49,097 nt of DNA. Origin: an uncultured Bacteroidota bacterium (lineage in GTDB: Bacteria > Bacteroidota > Bacteroidia > AKYH767-A > 2013-40CM-41-45). This document shows, piece by piece, positions 25,286 through 33,340 of this stretch; positions within the stretch are counted from its first letter, which is position 1; each line of letters opens with the position of its first letter. The translations under genes and the position numbers were made by a program. Under the pieces are notes generated by a model. The model searched no databases. It was not told the DNA's origin and saw nothing but the letters and a program-made list of their open reading frames with translations. Where the stretch lies: contig CALMQM010000078.1 of NCBI GenBank assembly GCA_937871435.1, positions 1 to 49,097 on the forward strand, read 5' to 3'.

Positions 25286-26197
25286 TTATTCCAACTCGTA
25301 TTCCTTACGCAATAACTGCAGCAATTGCGCATTGATTTCCATGTATTTCCTGATCGGAATTACACGTGTAGAATTCACAACATTTGCCCGGTAGAATTTC
25401 AACACTTTTATTGCATTTTTCTTATCAAAATTTTCCGAAAGGTCAAGGTGAAAAGGAAATGTATCAGTGTCCGCTTCATACTGTTTGATTCCTTCGAAAA
25501 CATTCTTTCCATTCTCCTTCAGGTGCTCATCAAAATCAAAATCATACAGCCGAATGAGTATTGGGTTGACAAATTGCATACGCACCTGGCTTTCCAATTC
25601 CTGACGATCGTAGATGTTTTTTATCGCGACGGTCAGATCGCCAATCAAATTTTGCAATTCATCACTTTTAAAATAACGAAGTGAGCCCGAATTTTTTAAT
25701 TGTTCCAGAATTGCTGTCTTGGGTTCGAAAATAGAAGGAGTGCGAAAGCTAACACCATAAGTAAAATTAATTGCAAATGATTTGGATGTATGTGCAAGGT
25801 CGCTGTCTTCCAAATATTTTACCACACCGTATAAAGCATTTTCCTGCTTGATTCTGTTTTGAACTTTACTGACCGCTGTCGCGGAATCATTTTTCAGTTC
25901 ATGATAAAAACTCTTCGCCAGTTCTTTTGCCCGATCTCTTTCCAATTTGTGTTCCAGTTGGTATTCGGCAAGAAATCCGCAGAATACAGCAAGAAACAAC
26001 ATGAGAAATTCCCAGAAATAATCCTTCCATGATTTCTTTTCATGTCCGCTATGCGTATGGTGATGTACTTCCATCTCTGATTGTTGATTTGCGTGAATAC
26101 TCTCTGCTTCAGGTTGAGGTCCGACCTCCAATGCACCAGGCTCCTGTTCAGGCTTGACTGAATTATCCATAGTTCCTTCTTCCGGAGTGTCTGTCAT
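25286..26197 (-). CDS. Single-TM protein with His-rich juxtamembrane motif
   Basis: A 303-residue membrane protein. Residues 1-45 are acidic and Pro/Glu-rich. Then comes EVHHHTHSGHEKKSWKDYFWEFLMLFLAVFCGFLAEYQLEHKLE (about 44-85), a His-rich segment followed by one membrane helix. This block is widespread in uncharacterised Bacteroidota proteins. The remaining 215 or so residues are mostly helical and charged (AKSFYHELKNDSATAVSKVQNRIKQE, ILEQLKNSGSLRYFKSDELQNLIGDL). The orientation is not clear. No enzyme motif is visible and the function is unknown. Confidence 0.8.
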   Translation of the reverse strand: MTDTPEEGTMDNSVKPEQEPGALEVGPQPEAESIHANQQSEMEVHHHTHSGHEKKSWKDYFWEFLMLFLAVFCGFLAEYQLEHKLERDRAKELAKSFYHELKNDSATAVSKVQNRIKQENALYGVVKYLEDSDLAHTSKSFAINFTYGVSFRTPSIFEPKTAILEQLKNSGSLRYFKSDELQNLIGDLTVAIKNIYDRQELESQVRMQFVNPILIRLYDFDFDEHLKENGKNVFEGIKQYEADTDTFPFHLDLSENFDKKNAIKVLKFYRANVVNSTRVIPIRKYMEINAQLLQLLRKEYELE

Positions 26198-26418
26198 TGT
26201 TATTCTAATAGTGAAAAAATAATATAGAGTTCGCCAATAAACCGCTCTCCTACAAGCATTCGATTAGTCAGGCGGTCAGTATTCTGACCTGTGAACTCAA
26301 GGGTTCAAGATAGTAAAAAGTACTAATGATATACAAGGAGGAAGGCTAATCTGGAAGGCATACAACTTTACCTTTATAATCAACTCGTAGAAAAAAAGGA
26401 AAATGATTCAATCGACAC

Positions 26419-28071
26419 TCAGTGACAGATGATCATTTTGCGATTAAATTCCGACGTATCAGTATGAACCCTGACAAGATATATTCCATCAGGAATTCCA
26501 CTGATGTCCATTACGTTTGAAGCAGAGTGGAGTAACGATTCGCCGAGTGTATTTACCAATTCTACTTTGTACTTAAAAACACCTTCGGGCAATTTAACTG
26601 ATAAGACAGAATTCGCCGGATTGGGAAAAATTTTAATGACTTCATCAGAATTAATTTGAGAAAGACCGGAAGTACAATTTCCAATTGTATACGAGAAAGC
26701 TACTTCCCGGTTTTGATGTACTCCGCTGACTGTATCAGCAGGTAAATAGGCACGAACAAAATCGACAGTGACACAGGAAGGCGCGACTGTGACACGAAGG
26801 TGACCTGTTCCATCAAGAGTATCCGCCGTATACGCGTCCGCGTTTGCAAGCATTCCGATTTCATAGGTAGAATCAGCTGCCATCGGCACTTCCTGGTAAG
26901 TTACACTATCGAGAACTTCGTGAGCAAACAAGTGATCATGTCCCTGAAAAAAAATATTGACACCATACTGCACAAACAATTCATGGATGGACATTGGCCA
27001 GCCCGGACGATGCGTTGCAAAAGTATAGCTGCCACCGGTATTTTGATAACCTCCCCATTCATATAATGGTGCTTCCAAAACTGCACCACGACCCTGACCA
27101 CGCAAATGATGCGCGAAGACAAATTTGTAACGCGCTGTACTGCTTTGTAAGGTATTCAGTAACCAGTTGTATTGTGACTGGCCTAAAGTCCAGTTCCAGC
27201 CTTGCGGTTTTGCAACAAGGGTATCATGACATTCTGTTCTATACACATCCAGAACAATAAACAGCGCATCTCCCCAGGTCCAGGCATAATAATTTTCAGG
27301 AAGGTCCATTCCAAAATTTTCCTGAACAGTATTTCCGGAATAAAATCCATTCGGAAAAGGATTCGGATAATATTTTTTACGTGTCAATGTACCGGATACA
27401 CCTATGTTATTGGGTGGCATTGAATCCAGATAATAATCATTCTCACCTTCGTGATTACCAAGACACACATAGAAAGGAACCGAATGGCAAATGTTCGACA
27501 GAAATGGACGGTACGCGTTGTGCAAAGTATCCATATCAGCCAATGTCGTAGTGGAAGGTGTATGATCATCTCCAAAAATATCACCAAGTGTGATCATAAA
27601 ATCAGGATTATCAGCCGCTTCATTTTCCAGTGTAATTCGATACATATTGTCCACACCTTTTTTATCATACAAATGCTCATCCGCTTCAATCGTAAAAGTA
27701 TATGTACTGCCCTGGGCTCGCTGCGTATGAAATGAATATTCAGCAGTTGGAGTATATGCGACTGCTCCAACAGCCCGATATTGCATACGGTAATAGTATT
27801 TTGTATCGGGCATCAGGTTTTGCAGATCTTTTTCGTCAGGAATATTTGCTGTGTTATTGAAAACCGGAATTGTATTGGTATAAACACCTGAATTGGTTCC
27901 ATACTCCAGGTAACAATCAACGTCATAATCAAACTGAATACTTGCCGTTATGGAAACATCGGTAGGCCGCCCTAAAATGATGGAATGTGTTTGTGCAAAT
28001 GAAGAAAGAAAATGGAAGAGAAAAAGGAGAGTCAATATGTAGTGACCAGAGAGAGAACGTTTATTCTGCAT
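26419..28071 (-). CDS. T9SS-sorted metallophosphoesterase (purple acid phosphatase-like)
   Basis: A 550-residue exported phosphoesterase. The signal peptide is HYILTLLFLFHFLSSFAQ. A fibronectin-like N-domain (about 28-118, GRPTDVSITASIQFDYDVDCYLEYG, MPDTKYYYRMQYRAVG) precedes the calcineurin-type catalytic domain. Metal motifs there are EADEH, LGDIFGDD, LGNHEGEND, FAHHLRGQGRG and GHDHLFAHE. A sorting domain ends it (IKIFPNPANSVLSVKLPE, IPDGIYLVRVHTDTS). It probably hydrolyses phosphate esters at the cell surface or in the medium. Domain order matches purple acid phosphatase-like proteins. The first metal motif differs from the usual DxH/DxG, so the exact activity is open. Confidence 0.9.
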   Translation of the reverse strand: MQNKRSLSGHYILTLLFLFHFLSSFAQTHSIILGRPTDVSITASIQFDYDVDCYLEYGTNSGVYTNTIPVFNNTANIPDEKDLQNLMPDTKYYYRMQYRAVGAVAYTPTAEYSFHTQRAQGSTYTFTIEADEHLYDKKGVDNMYRITLENEAADNPDFMITLGDIFGDDHTPSTTTLADMDTLHNAYRPFLSNICHSVPFYVCLGNHEGENDYYLDSMPPNNIGVSGTLTRKKYYPNPFPNGFYSGNTVQENFGMDLPENYYAWTWGDALFIVLDVYRTECHDTLVAKPQGWNWTLGQSQYNWLLNTLQSSTARYKFVFAHHLRGQGRGAVLEAPLYEWGGYQNTGGSYTFATHRPGWPMSIHELFVQYGVNIFFQGHDHLFAHEVLDSVTYQEVPMAADSTYEIGMLANADAYTADTLDGTGHLRVTVAPSCVTVDFVRAYLPADTVSGVHQNREVAFSYTIGNCTSGLSQINSDEVIKIFPNPANSVLSVKLPEGVFKYKVELVNTLGESLLHSASNVMDISGIPDGIYLVRVHTDTSEFNRKMIICH

Positions 28072-28329
28072 AAAATTTTTATAATTCCTGATATTCCCCG
28101 TCTTTGATTCAAATTTCAGGATCAGGTTTAATGGCTTATGCGTTTTTTCACAGATAAATAAGGAGAATCCGGATGCCCCATACTTTATTCGTATTCAGCA
28201 TTGGCTCATCCGAATTAGCCTGTCAACAATACACTTACAGAATCTTAAAGAAATTCTGAGTGTCCGGATTTCCAGAGGAAGCTTTATGATTCTCGCTTCG
28301 ATGACACCTGTTCACTTGTGATTTGCTCT

Positions 28330-28911
28330 TTACTCCAGAAAAAATCTTTGTGAAAGTGTCCCGTCTTCTTTGGTTAGTTTGAGAATATATATAGCTGAAG
28401 GAATATTGTATGTTTTCATGAACAATGAATTTTTTCCTTCGTTCAATGTACCTTCAAAGACTGTTTCAATTTTTTTCCCGTTCAAATCCCACAGTTCAAT
28501 CTTTACATTTTGTGTTTTGTCATTGAGGATTTCAAACTGAGGAGCAGGAGAAGAAATAAAATTCATGCTGAATTTACCGGGAACTTCATTCTGCACAGAA
28601 GTGGAAACAATCACAACGGTATCAGTAGCATTGGAAATGGAGGAACTGCAACTATTCGGACCACCATAAACAGAGAGGGCGGATATGTACTGCCCGGAAG
28701 CCGCATAGGTAACCATGGGATTTTGGATTGAAGATGTCAATGGATTTCCTCCATTGAAAAACCAACTCCAGCCGCTTGGGTTATCAGGACTGTTACCATA
28801 ATACTGAACCTGATTCCCATTAATCACATGCGAGATGATTACAGTACAAACCTGAGACCTGCCGGTTAAACTCAACAAGATAAAGGCGAATGAACATACA
28901 ATTTTTTTCAT
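28330..28911 (-). CDS. T9SS-sorted small PKD-like secreted protein
   Basis: A 193-residue exported protein. The signal peptide is MKKIVCSFAFILLSLTGRSQ. One PKD/Ig-like unit (about 20-110: ISHVINGNQVQYYGNSPDNPSGWSWFFNGG, IQNPMVTYAASGQYISALSVYG) contains the W-F-GG and P-V-Y motifs of PKD domains. Residues about 120-193 are a divergent sorting domain (VKIELWDLNGKKIETVFEG, NIPSAIYILKLTKEDG, QRFFLE); the usual FPNP start is replaced by SPAPQFEI. A role in adhesion or a surface layer is likely; no partner gene is nearby. Confidence 0.82.
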   Translation of the reverse strand: MKKIVCSFAFILLSLTGRSQVCTVIISHVINGNQVQYYGNSPDNPSGWSWFFNGGNPLTSSIQNPMVTYAASGQYISALSVYGGPNSCSSSISNATDTVVIVSTSVQNEVPGKFSMNFISSPAPQFEILNDKTQNVKIELWDLNGKKIETVFEGTLNEGKNSLFMKTYNIPSAIYILKLTKEDGTLSQRFFLE

Positions 28912-29026
28912 AGTATTATTTAGTTTATGGTTTTATGAATGGCAACAAGTTCCGGGTCATTAAACAATCTGATCATTCTATTGTTTTTGACACTTTATCT
29001 TTAGCAATGCAAAAATAATATTGATA

Positions 29027-29827
29027 TTACAAATGTGTAGCTGTCCATGCAAGAAGCTGAGCTCCCGGTAATAATAATAGTTGGGCAATAATGGTTCCGA
29101 TCAATCGTGCAATGGTCATGTACACAATGTATTTTCTGAATGTCGTTTCCGGGCATTTGCCAAGAGCTACATCGTCTGTCATCGCGGATAAATGCGGGTC
29201 GATAAATGCAAACATCAAAATAGTGGCAAAGCCATTGATGAAAGCAGATAAATTACTCGCTGTTGTCCGGTATTCCGGATTGTAATACGATGCATACACC
29301 GCTGAAAGAACACCAATCGTAAGAATAGCTACCGCAAAAACATTCAGAATAAATATTCTCCAGGGAAATTCTTTGTCAAATTTTATCTGAGCGATGTTGT
29401 CTTTGTGGGGAACAGTCAGGTTGTCTCTAAAATAAAGTATTCCCGCTTTCGAAAAGCCATGAAGTAACAGCTTCCCCATAGATTTATGTACACTGAAATT
29501 AGTTACAGCTCTTGATAATACCCGCTGAAAAGTCGGAATGAGAAAAGCACCAATGATTGTAGCCACAGTGCAGGATAAAATGATGAGTCGAAAGGTCCAG
29601 ACGTTGTCGAAGATTCCCGCTTTAAGATCGTTCTCGACAGTTTTTGCCAAAAGCGGTGCCTGGAAGCCGTTGGCTGTTCGGGATACAAGCACCAGAATAT
29701 TAAACAACGCGAATGAAATAGCAATCCTTCCGGTACGAATACCTACAATTCTGACAGAATAGGACAAAGTTGTAATCAGGTTGATTACAAAAGTCAGGAT
29801 GAGAACAATAATTATTTGAGTTGTCAT
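29027..29827 (-). CDS. amj: Amj-like alternative lipid II flippase (DUF2837)
   Basis: A 266-residue polytopic membrane protein with about six hydrophobic segments. The N-terminal block LITTLSYSVRIVGIRTGRIAISFALFNILVLVSRTANGFQAPLLAK is the signature I associate with B. subtilis YdaH/Amj. That protein moves lipid-linked peptidoglycan precursor across the membrane when MurJ is absent or inhibited. Other blocks are FRLIILSCTVATIIGAFLIPTFQRVL, PWRIFILNVFAVAILTIGVLSAVYASYYNPEYRTTASNLSAFINGFATILMFAFIDPHLSAMTDD and IARLIGTIIAQLLLLPGAQL. Length is typical. AGGAG precedes the start, an unusual strong ribosome site for this genome. It is downstream of a zinc metallopeptidase and the DUF2975/XRE modules. 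Confidence 0.75.
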   Translation of the reverse strand: MTTQIIIVLILTFVINLITTLSYSVRIVGIRTGRIAISFALFNILVLVSRTANGFQAPLLAKTVENDLKAGIFDNVWTFRLIILSCTVATIIGAFLIPTFQRVLSRAVTNFSVHKSMGKLLLHGFSKAGILYFRDNLTVPHKDNIAQIKFDKEFPWRIFILNVFAVAILTIGVLSAVYASYYNPEYRTTASNLSAFINGFATILMFAFIDPHLSAMTDDVALGKCPETTFRKYIVYMTIARLIGTIIAQLLLLPGAQLLAWTATHL

Positions 29828-29966
29828 CTTTTATTCTCCTGTTCCGCAATGATCATGTTTGGAATATAGTGATGTTGAATTTACTTTGTCATCATTCAAT
29901 GACATGTCGGGTAAAGATACACATGTAGTTTTACAAAAATATTCTCATCAGGAAGGACAACTGCTT

Positions 29967-30728
29967 TCAGATTTTCATTTTTTCAAACCACATTTTCATT
30001 TCCTGTCTGAGCAATATCTCACCGGTTGTATCCTGAAGTAATTCCGTAAAAGTCATTTTCCGCACATCCATACAATATTGAACCAATGTCCAGGATTGAA
30101 AATATTCGCGTGGAGAAATGGTGCTGTCCTCAAGAACTATCTCCCATGAACCTGTATTTTGTTTTTGCAAATATTTCAGATTGCTGTATAAGTCGCATTG
30201 TCCGGGCCTTTGCCTTGAAATGTATTCCGCATAACCTTCCCATTTCCAATTGTCAATGTCTGCGATTGGTTTTGATTTCCATAATCCCAGTTTGTCAAAT
30301 TGCAGGCAATGTATCATTTCATGCGCGAGAAGCTGAGTGAAGTTCCATTTGTAGCCGTTCAATTCGACAACATTTATCTCCGTGTTCAAATTTCCCTGTA
30401 AGACCACTTTATTATAAAACCCCATCGCGAATGCTTGTCCGATAATTCCCCGTATGATATCCGGATAATCCGAGCCGTCGTTTAAACAAATGTCAAGTCG
30501 GAGATTTGGATTATACAACTCACTTTTTTTCAACAAGTCATTCGCCTGATCAAGATAGGTGGAGATTAATGGATCGGGTATTGACTGAGAATAAATCGTG
30601 AAGAGTTCATGCTGCGTTTTGTTCGCATAAGTCAGGATCGGATTTAAAACGATGATGACTAATAGTCCTGTGATCAACACGATGGTGACTGATAAACGCA
30701 TTGTCCATTTCTTCATTGTTTGGTTCAT
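29967..30728 (-). CDS. Membrane-anchored zinc metallopeptidase-like protein
   Basis: A 253-residue protein. One N-terminal membrane helix (about 8-30, MRLSVTIVLITGLLVIIVLNPIL) anchors an external domain. The motif LLAHEMIHCLQF (HExxH) followed about 25 residues later by WKWEGYAEYIS (third ligand Glu) is gluzincin-like. The start at 30728 was chosen because AGGAG lies four bases upstream; an ATG at 30752 is less likely. The substrate is unknown. The product of the neighbouring Amj gene and the DUF2975/XRE modules act at or near the membrane, so a cell-envelope role is possible. Confidence 0.72.
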   Translation of the reverse strand: MNQTMKKWTMRLSVTIVLITGLLVIIVLNPILTYANKTQHELFTIYSQSIPDPLISTYLDQANDLLKKSELYNPNLRLDICLNDGSDYPDIIRGIIGQAFAMGFYNKVVLQGNLNTEINVVELNGYKWNFTQLLAHEMIHCLQFDKLGLWKSKPIADIDNWKWEGYAEYISRQRPGQCDLYSNLKYLQKQNTGSWEIVLEDSTISPREYFQSWTLVQYCMDVRKMTFTELLQDTTGEILLRQEMKMWFEKMKI

Positions 30729-30813
30729 GGTGCTCCTCTTAATGTCAGACACAAATATAGCAGCGAAGATTTAATTGCTTAGAAATATTTTCTACAAATA
30801 GTCAGAAGATCAC

Positions 30814-31041
30814 TTAGCGATTTGCTGTTTTCTTTTTGCCAGTATCAAATTCCAGAATATCTCCGGGCTGACAATCCAGAGCTTTGCATATCGCTTCCAG
30901 AGTACTAAATCGAATGGCTCTTGCCTTTCCGGTTTTCAGGATGGAAAGGTTGGACAATGTCAGATCCACTTTCTCCGAAAGTTCGTTCAGAGACATTTTT
31001 CTTTTAGCCATCATCACATCCAGGTTTACAATTATTGGCAT
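30814..31041 (-). CDS. XRE-family regulator, YozG type (module A)
   Basis: A 75-residue Cro/CI-type DNA-binding protein: IIVNLDVMMAKRKMSLNELSEKVDLTLSNLSILKTGKARAIRFSTLEAICKALDCQPGDILEF. The helix-turn-helix is at about 17-37. It starts three bases after the stop of the DUF2975 gene, the standard pairing for this family. It is about 75-80% identical by eye to the copy at 32261-32464; the short Lys-rich tail TGKKKTANR is extra. It probably represses its own operon. Confidence 0.9.
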   Translation of the reverse strand: MPIIVNLDVMMAKRKMSLNELSEKVDLTLSNLSILKTGKARAIRFSTLEAICKALDCQPGDILEFDTGKKKTANR

Positions 31042-31044
31042 AGC

Positions 31045-31524
31045 TCAGATGGTTAGGTCATTTTCAGATTTCAAATCAATTGCCTTCTGCAGGATGTTTT
31101 CTCCAACAGCCGCCGTAACTGCTACAACGACGGAAAGCAAAGTAGTCATCAAACACAACGCAATAAATCCGGCCGGATCATCTTCTTCAGCATGAAAGAT
31201 ACGGATATAAACTCCGGCAAGCACAATCAAAACACTCAATATAATTGCACAGTACTTTATTCTCTTTACTGTACTTACAGATTCGGGCGAAAAGATTTTG
31301 TTTCTTCCAATGTGGCCGAGCAATCTGAATACGTTGTATAAAGCGACAAAAAATAAAACAGAAGAAGCGTAAACATACAGGATCAAAGGGTCAGAATAGA
31401 TACTGAATAAATCCAGGTTGACCGCTCTGCCTTCAGAAAGCGGCATACGAATCAGAACAACGAGCGCCACTATGCTGATCAGCACAATGAATGCCTGGAG
31501 AAATTTTGTTGCAGTCCTTTTCAT
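31045..31524 (-). CDS. DUF2975 membrane protein (module A)
   Basis: A 159-residue protein with four hydrophobic helices (about 8-28, 45-65, 85-105, 118-140) and the family's C-terminal LQKAIDLKSENDLTI. DUF2975 proteins occur almost always beside a YozG-type XRE regulator, as here; the function is unknown. The start at 31524 (MKRTATKFL) was chosen over 31557, whose extra residues are polar. The motif TTTACCGTTTT (31587-31597 on the plus strand) lies about 63 bases upstream and recurs before module B. Confidence 0.82.
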   Translation of the reverse strand: MKRTATKFLQAFIVLISIVALVVLIRMPLSEGRAVNLDLFSIYSDPLILYVYASSVLFFVALYNVFRLLGHIGRNKIFSPESVSTVKRIKYCAIILSVLIVLAGVYIRIFHAEEDDPAGFIALCLMTTLLSVVVAVTAAVGENILQKAIDLKSENDLTI

Positions 31525-31586
31525 GTTTGAATTGCGTTTAGAATCTGCAGCAAACATAATAAATATTTATTGTTTATCAATATATA

Positions 31587-31597
31587 TTTACCGTTTT
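31587..31597 (-). promoter_or_regulatory. Candidate operator of DUF2975/XRE module A
   Basis: Minus-strand AAAACGGTAAA. It matches AAACGATAAA found twice before module B (33023-33032 and 33076-33085). Shared placement before paralogous modules suggests a site for the encoded XRE proteins. Confidence 0.4.
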
Positions 31598-31752
31598 ACA
31601 AAAATTCTAAAAATCAGGATTTTATCTGTTTTCAGGTCTTTCTAAAGATGATTCCTGCGGTATGTAGCCTTTCATACAGATATCAAGGGTGAAAATCAAC
31701 AGGAGAAATTATAGCCGGCGTCAATTCAAGAGTCTGATTGCAGTAACCGGAT

Positions 31753-32217
31753 TTATTCCTGAATACGACTTGCTGAATTTCGGACCTGTTGCCAGGTTTC
31801 GTATGTCATTTCGAATTTGATTTCTTTGGTTCCGTGCATACCAACTTCTTTCCATCCTGCGACTTTGTAGAACTTTTCCGCTCTTGTATGGAAAGCTGTC
31901 CCTAACCAAACCGTTTTTCTTGTTTGTGTAAAATACCAGTCCATCATAATTTGATGAAGCTTTTGTCCTATTCCTCTCTTCTCAAAATCCGGATGTATGA
32001 ATAAGGCCCAAATGTTATTCTCCTGCAAGTCAGCAATGGCAAAGCCTACCACCCTATTATCGATTTCACATACCCAGCCTTTTCCTCTTTTGGAAATAAA
32101 CTCTTCGCAATCCAGATCTGTTACGAGCTTAGGGTCAGACAAAGTATTCTCTCTCACAGAATTTCTGACGAATTGTATCTGTTTGATGTCTCCGATTTTC
32201 GCTTCTCTGATGCGCAT
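31753..32217 (-). CDS. GNAT-family N-acetyltransferase
   Basis: A 154-residue acetyltransferase. It starts MRIREAKIGDIKQIQFVRNSV, the usual GNAT opening. The acetyl-CoA loop is HPDFEKRGIGQKLHQIMMDWYF (R/Q-x-x-G-x-G/A form), and the C-terminal part has VWLGTAFHTRAEKFYKVAGWKEVGMHGTKEIKFEM, typical of the family. The start at 32217 is internal to a longer frame but begins exactly at the conserved domain. It lies 43 bases after the module B regulator and may be part of that operon. The substrate is unknown. Confidence 0.85.
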   Translation of the reverse strand: MRIREAKIGDIKQIQFVRNSVRENTLSDPKLVTDLDCEEFISKRGKGWVCEIDNRVVGFAIADLQENNIWALFIHPDFEKRGIGQKLHQIMMDWYFTQTRKTVWLGTAFHTRAEKFYKVAGWKEVGMHGTKEIKFEMTYETWQQVRNSASRIQE

Positions 32218-32260
32218 GCAATTTTTTCCTGAGTACCAGAAATTCTTTGTTTGAAAAAAA

Positions 32261-32464
32261 TCACTTTCTATATTCCAGAATATCGCCAGGCTGGCAATCA
32301 AGAGCTTTGCAAATTGATTCGAGTGTATTAAACCTCACTCCTTTTGCTTTTCCAGTTTTTAAAATCGAAAGATTGACAGTAGTCAGTCCCACTTTTTGCG
32401 AGAGCTCGTTTAGCGTCATTTTTCGCTTTGCCATCATGACGTCCAGATTAATTATGATTGCCAT
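32261..32464 (-). CDS. XRE-family regulator, YozG type (module B)
   Basis: A 67-residue Cro/CI-type protein: IIINLDVMMAKRKMTLNELSQKVGLTTVNLSILKTGKAKGVRFNTLESICKALDCQPGDILEY. It is a close paralogue of the protein at 30814-31041, differing mostly in helix 2 (the DLTLS/GLTTV stretch) and the lost tail. The recognition region is nearly the same, so the two may bind overlapping sites. It starts three bases after the DUF2975 gene, just as in module A. Confidence 0.9.
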   Translation of the reverse strand: MAIIINLDVMMAKRKMTLNELSQKVGLTTVNLSILKTGKAKGVRFNTLESICKALDCQPGDILEYRK

Positions 32465-32467
32465 AAC

Positions 32468-33010
32468 TTAAACGAATGATTCATTTTCACTTTTAATAAC
32501 AAGCGCTTTTGTCACAAATTGTTTGACGGCCCATAAAATTACAGCCAACAGGAAATACATTGTTTGGGGTTGCTGAAAAATTAAAAGTTTTGTGAATGAA
32601 CGAAACAATAAGTTTGAAATACCTATGATTGAATTCCATTGATCAGAATGTACTTCGTAATAGTTGTTGGCAATTATCTGTACTGTGCTCAATAAGGCCA
32701 ATAGCATACAGGAAATGATGACGCCATCAAAGGCCTGCAAACTATCGCTGTCAAAAAATCCGGTCTCCTGATATTTTCTAACAAGTCTGATCAGTAGTGC
32801 CGAAACAAATACAAAAATAATGTTGTTACAAATTTGGACAACAAACCAAATGAAAGGCATTTGTTGGCCCGGAACCACTCCACTTGAATTGTCCATCAAA
32901 AACGGTATGAACCATCGGATGTGATACACTAAAGCCAGTGATGAAAAAAAGATAGCGCCCCACAATACTGACTGAACCAGCAATAGATTGATTTTTTTTG
33001 AGTTGTTCAT
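32468..33010 (-). CDS. DUF2975 membrane protein (module B)
   Basis: A 180-residue protein with four hydrophobic helices (about 9-30, 50-75, 90-112, 145-165) and the ending VTKALVIKSENESFV, which mirrors the end of the module A protein (KAIDLKSENDLTI). The central regions differ much more than the two XRE regulators do. TTTATCGTTT occurs 13 and 66 bases upstream of the start. Function is unknown; it probably works with, or is controlled by, the XRE protein. Confidence 0.82.
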   Translation of the reverse strand: MNNSKKINLLLVQSVLWGAIFFSSLALVYHIRWFIPFLMDNSSGVVPGQQMPFIWFVVQICNNIIFVFVSALLIRLVRKYQETGFFDSDSLQAFDGVIISCMLLALLSTVQIIANNYYEVHSDQWNSIIGISNLLFRSFTKLLIFQQPQTMYFLLAVILWAVKQFVTKALVIKSENESFV

Positions 33011-33022
33011 TTTATAAAAGAT

Positions 33023-33086
33023 TTTATCGTTTGACCATGCAAAGCTAATAACATTTTTAATCTAAACAACTATTTTTTATCGTTTT
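33023..33086 (-). promoter_or_regulatory. Two candidate operators of DUF2975/XRE module B
   Basis: TTTATCGTTT (plus-strand reading) occurs at 33023-33032 and 33076-33085, in the same orientation and 53 bp apart, or about five helical turns. The remaining gene-free stretch (33087-33340) is AT-rich with no other feature seen except a TATTACC-TATCGGGTAATA palindrome-like patch near 33252-33270. Confidence 0.4.
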
Positions 33087-33340
33087 ATTTTAATTTCTTA
33101 TAACTAATCAGAATAGGCCCATTTTATGTACCAGGACCACAGAAATTTAAAAATTGCGCGAAATTTATATGGCGGTACAAGAACAAGTGATTAAGATGAA
33201 ATATTCAAACCTCTCTTAAATTCCAAAAAGTCAAAGTATTTTCATTTCAATGGCTATTACCTATCGGGTAATAGTCTGTCACTTACAATTTCTTTTATCC
33301 GGGTAATACAAACTTTTTATCAGATAAAAAGCACATGTGA

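Noticed and set aside
32218-32301. Longer start for the GNAT gene
   Set aside because: It would overlap the upstream XRE gene and adds residues outside the conserved domain.
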